A stretch of DNA of 64,000 nucleotides, from positions 175,322-239,321 of the forward strand of contig JAAYFY010000037.1 in the NCBI GenBank assembly GCA_012728015.1, given 5' to 3'. This DNA comes from Clostridiaceae bacterium (lineage in GTDB: Bacteria > Bacillota > Clostridia > DSM-8532). A model generated the notes under the pieces. It worked only from the letters and a program-made list of their open reading frames with translations, ran no database searches and was not told the origin of the DNA. Within the stretch, counting starts at the first letter, position 1. Every line of letters starts with the position of its first letter. Made by a program: the position numbers and the translations under genes. This document shows, piece after piece, positions 61,534 through 64,000 of this stretch.

Positions 61534-62997
61534 ATGAAGCTACCGGAACAGTTTGAAGAAACATTCAGGGATTTGATGAATGCCGATGAATACGCGCTTT
61601 TCAGGAAGTCTTTCGACGATGGGCGCATCAACGGCCTGCGCCTCAATACGCTTAAAATTGATTCCGCCTGCTTTGTAAAACTATTCGAAGGAAAGCTGAC
61701 ACCCATTCCCTGGATCAAGGAAGGCTATTACTATGAGGAATCCGCGCCGGGCAAACACCCATACTACCACGCCGGCCTCTATTATATCCAGGAGCCCAGC
61801 GCCATGATGCCGGCCCAGGTGCTGTCCCCGGTGCCGGGAGAACGGGTTCTGGACCTGTGCGCGGCGCCCGGCGGAAAGACGACCCATCTGTCCTGTCTGA
61901 TGAAAAACTCAGGGCTTGTGGTATCCAACGACATCAGCCCGAAACGCGTGAAGGCGCTGGTAAAGAATATAGAACTCATGGGTATAACCAATACGCTTGT
62001 GGTAAATGAAACCCCCGACAGGCTTGCCAGCGTCTTTCCGGAATATTTTGACAGGGTACTTCTGGATGTTCCCTGCTCAGGCGAGGGGATGTTCCGGAAA
62101 GACTGGGGGGCCATAAGGAGTTATTCGAGGTACAAAAGCCTGGAATGCGTTTCCTTGCAGAGGGAGATCTTTGACAAGGCCTTTGCCATGCTGAGGCCAG
62201 GAGGTATCATCGTATACTCCACCTGCACTTTCAACCCCGATGAGAATGAGAGGAACATGGCGTATTTCGCCAAAGAGTACAACATAGAGCCCCTGCCCAT
62301 CAGGGATTATCCCGGCTGGGAGAGGTCCCGGGGCGAATGGTCGGGGGACTTAAGCGAAACCTTCAGCCGCGGCCTGCGGCTATGGCCTCACAAGGCCAGG
62401 GGGGAGGGCCATTTCGTGTTCTGCCTGAAAAAGCCGGGTATCCCGCCGGACAAGGAAAACCACGGCGATGCGCCGCGCGAGGGGCAGCCCTGTCAAGAGC
62501 GGCTTACTGAAGGTAAGTCCCGCGAAACAACGCCAAACGCCAACGAGCATACCCCGGGCAAAACGTCATGGACAAGTATTGATGCGCGCCGGGCCTTGGA
62601 AGTCTTCCGGGCTTTTGAGCGGGATAACCTGAACACCTTTATGGATGGCGTATTCCATATAAAGGGCAGCAGCCTCTTAAGGCTTCCGCCTGCCCTTCCC
62701 GAGGTCCCGGACCTGAGGTGGGAGAAAGCGGGTCTTTACCTTGGCGAGTATGCGAAGGGGCGTTTCGAGCCTTCCGCATCCCTGGCAATGGCCCTGAAAA
62801 TGAGCGATTTCAGGCGTGTTTTGAACCTTACCTCCCGGGATCATGGGGTCATCCGCTATCTTAAAGGGGAAACCCTGATCCATGACGGGGAAAAGGGATA
62901 CATGGCAATTTGCGTGGACGGTTTCCCGCTGGGATGGGGAAAACAGGACGGCGGTACCTTAAAGAACCTGTACCCGAAGGGCTGGAGGATGCAGTGA
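61534..62997 (+). CDS. RsmB/NOP-family rRNA cytosine-C5 methyltransferase (RsmF-like)
   Basis: SAM-dependent RNA m5C methyltransferase, 487 residues. VLDLCAAPGGKTTHL is the SAM loop, LLDVPCSGEGMFRKD holds one catalytic cysteine and YSTCTFNPDENE the other. A hydrophilic, low-complexity stretch lies at about 303-350, before the C-terminal RNA-binding part that makes it RsmF-like rather than RsmB-like. It overlaps the next gene by one base (TGATG). Confidence 0.92.
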   Translation: MKLPEQFEETFRDLMNADEYALFRKSFDDGRINGLRLNTLKIDSACFVKLFEGKLTPIPWIKEGYYYEESAPGKHPYYHAGLYYIQEPSAMMPAQVLSPVPGERVLDLCAAPGGKTTHLSCLMKNSGLVVSNDISPKRVKALVKNIELMGITNTLVVNETPDRLASVFPEYFDRVLLDVPCSGEGMFRKDWGAIRSYSRYKSLECVSLQREIFDKAFAMLRPGGIIVYSTCTFNPDENERNMAYFAKEYNIEPLPIRDYPGWERSRGEWSGDLSETFSRGLRLWPHKARGEGHFVFCLKKPGIPPDKENHGDAPREGQPCQERLTEGKSRETTPNANEHTPGKTSWTSIDARRALEVFRAFERDNLNTFMDGVFHIKGSSLLRLPPALPEVPDLRWEKAGLYLGEYAKGRFEPSASLAMALKMSDFRRVLNLTSRDHGVIRYLKGETLIHDGEKGYMAICVDGFPLGWGKQDGGTLKNLYPKGWRMQ

Positions 62998-63713
62998 TGG
63001 GGAGTATGCGCCTGGACAGGTTCCTTGGCGAACAGGGAATCGCCACGAGGAGTGAACTGAAAAAGATCATAAAAAAGGGCCGGGTGAAGGTGGACGGCCG
63101 GATCTGCACCGACCCTGGCTGCCATGTGGATACTGAAACCAGCCGGGTTACCCTTGACGACGTCCCGGTAGAATACAGCAGGTATGTCTACCTTATGATG
63201 AACAAGCCCGGCGGGGTCCTTACCGCCACAACAGACAGGTATGGAAGGACGGTACTGGACCTTCTGACCGATAAATACAGGCGGATGGAGGTCTTCCCGG
63301 TGGGAAGGCTGGACAAGGACACAGAAGGGCTCCTTATCATCACGAACAACGGCAGCCTGGCCCATAACCTTCTGTCCCCGAAAAAGCGAGTGCCCAAGCT
63401 CTATGAGGCGCACCTGGACCGTTATCCCGGTGAGCTGGCCATCGATGCCTTTAAAAAGGGCGTAGTCATAAACAGCGAGTTTACCGCATTGCCGGCAGAG
63501 CTTCGCTTTATCAGCATGGAGCCGGTAATAGCCCATGTGGAGATTTATGAGGGGAAGTATCACCAGGTGAAGCGCATGTTCAAAGCCGTCGGGGCAGAGG
63601 TCACATACCTGAAGCGCCTCAGGATGGGCCAACTGGAACTGGATGAAAAGCTGAAGCCCGGAGAATACAGGGAACTGACAGAAGAGGAAAAAGGGCTGAT
63701 CGGGACTGAATAA
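62997..63713 (+). CDS. RsuA-family pseudouridine synthase
   Basis: rRNA small-subunit type pseudouridine synthase, 238 residues. An S4 domain at about 4-60 (RLDRFLGEQGIATRSELKK) precedes the catalytic GRLDKDTEGLLIITN, with the aspartate as nucleophile; YHQVKRMFKAVG is the second motif. GGAGG at 62983-62987 supports the ATG at 62997; another in-frame ATG is at 63006. It is coupled to the methyltransferase gene and forms a ribosomal-RNA modification pair. Confidence 0.93.
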   Translation: MGSMRLDRFLGEQGIATRSELKKIIKKGRVKVDGRICTDPGCHVDTETSRVTLDDVPVEYSRYVYLMMNKPGGVLTATTDRYGRTVLDLLTDKYRRMEVFPVGRLDKDTEGLLIITNNGSLAHNLLSPKKRVPKLYEAHLDRYPGELAIDAFKKGVVINSEFTALPAELRFISMEPVIAHVEIYEGKYHQVKRMFKAVGAEVTYLKRLRMGQLELDEKLKPGEYRELTEEEKGLIGTE

Positions 63714-63734
63714 AATGCTAATAGGATGGTGTGT

Positions 63735-64000
63735 ATGGACAGGCAGACCTTAAGCAAGCTGGTGCTGGTGCTGCAGGGCTTATCATACAGGATTTGTGAG
63801 GAAATGGATTACTTCATATCCATCAAAGGGGATTTCAAGTCCGGCGCAAAGCGTTTTCCCATTTCAGCGGAGCCTTCCGGCGAAATGCTTGACATGTGCT
63901 TCGAAGGGCGAAGAAGCCGGATAGAGCCGCAAGACCTTCCCAACTTGCTTAACGATTACGCCCAGCGGTATGACGCGGTGTACCTGGAATGCAGCTTCCG
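63735..64000 (+). CDS. Protein of unknown function (3' end outside window)
   Basis: The frame from ATG 63735 is open to the end of the window, 88 codons visible. It begins MDRQTLSKLVLVLQGLSYRI. AGGATGGTG precedes the start. The visible sequence is mixed polar and hydrophobic with no motif I recognise; it follows the pseudouridine synthase gene by 21 bases and may share its message. Confidence 0.6.
   Translation, partial: MDRQTLSKLVLVLQGLSYRICEEMDYFISIKGDFKSGAKRFPISAEPSGEMLDMCFEGRRSRIEPQDLPNLLNDYAQRYDAVYLECSF

Noticed and set aside
62856..63632. Antisense open frame opposite the RsuA-type gene
   Set aside because: Covers a clear pseudouridine synthase and has no independent support.

Overview
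The window reads as the chromosome of an anaerobic Bacillota, class Clostridia. Pointers are a V-type ATP synthase, a sensory-type [FeFe] hydrogenase clustered with DRTGG proteins, a PyrK/PyrD dihydroorotate dehydrogenase, a DarA-type cyclic-di-AMP receptor, a VanW protein, and a CsaB/SLH cell-wall system. Shine-Dalgarno sites are strong, and ATG, GTG and TTG starts are all used. Coding DNA is GC-richer than the AT-rich regulatory gaps. Genus cannot be fixed from the sequence alone.

Layout. (1) 1-2616: 3' end of a V-type ATP synthase operon (A, B, D) closed by a terminator. (2) 2634-19091: a DeoR-type regulator facing a long catabolic operon. The operon has three zinc alcohol/polyol dehydrogenases, an RpiB-like isomerase, two split transketolases (four genes), an MFS carrier, a TRAP transporter, an iron-type alcohol dehydrogenase, a VOC protein and a TIM-barrel isomerase. 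It contains no kinase. Its isomerase and transketolase halves have lost residues that hold substrate phosphate in the classical enzymes, so I infer a pathway for an unphosphorylated, probably acidic, sugar or polyol. This is the most novel part of the window. (3) 19132-22661: a REP-associated transposase with its repeats and a decayed secreted-protein gene. (4) 22713-29347: a glycosyl-hydrolase-like/amidase fusion, thioesterase, GT-C enzyme, MurG and HAD phosphatase. (5) 29453-32954, minus strand: cupin, DarA, RluA-type pseudouridine synthase, VanW. (6) 33154-37770: coiled-coil protein, NAD(P)HX repair enzyme, alanine racemase, a MazF-type toxin with no adjacent antitoxin, and an exported protein. 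(7) 37874-48800: an envelope polysaccharide region with an SLH-like FAD oxidoreductase, TagA-type transferase, nucleotide-sugar dehydrogenase, GT4, DUF4330, O-antigen ligase-like protein, a GT4-CsaB fusion and a PHP phosphatase. (8) 48806-54826: acyl-CoA ligase, a degenerate PP2C-LysM membrane protein, phosphoglycerate mutase, palindromic repeats, an Ig-like protein and an OadG-like protein. (9) 55146-58632: redox/sensory hydrogenase cluster. (10) 58783-64000: pyrK, pyrD, an orotate phosphoribosyltransferase-like gene, two RNA-modification genes and a gene cut by the window end.

The genes work together in three main sets. The operon in (2) looks like import, dehydrogenation, isomerisation and two-carbon transfer, with reduction of an aldehyde product. 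The set in (7) builds and decorates a wall polymer; CsaB pyruvylation is what SLH domains bind, and an SLH-like protein lies at the cluster edge. The set in (9) looks like a hydrogen/redox sensing module with an anti-sigma-like ATPase. No tRNA, rRNA, CRISPR array or riboswitch was recognised.
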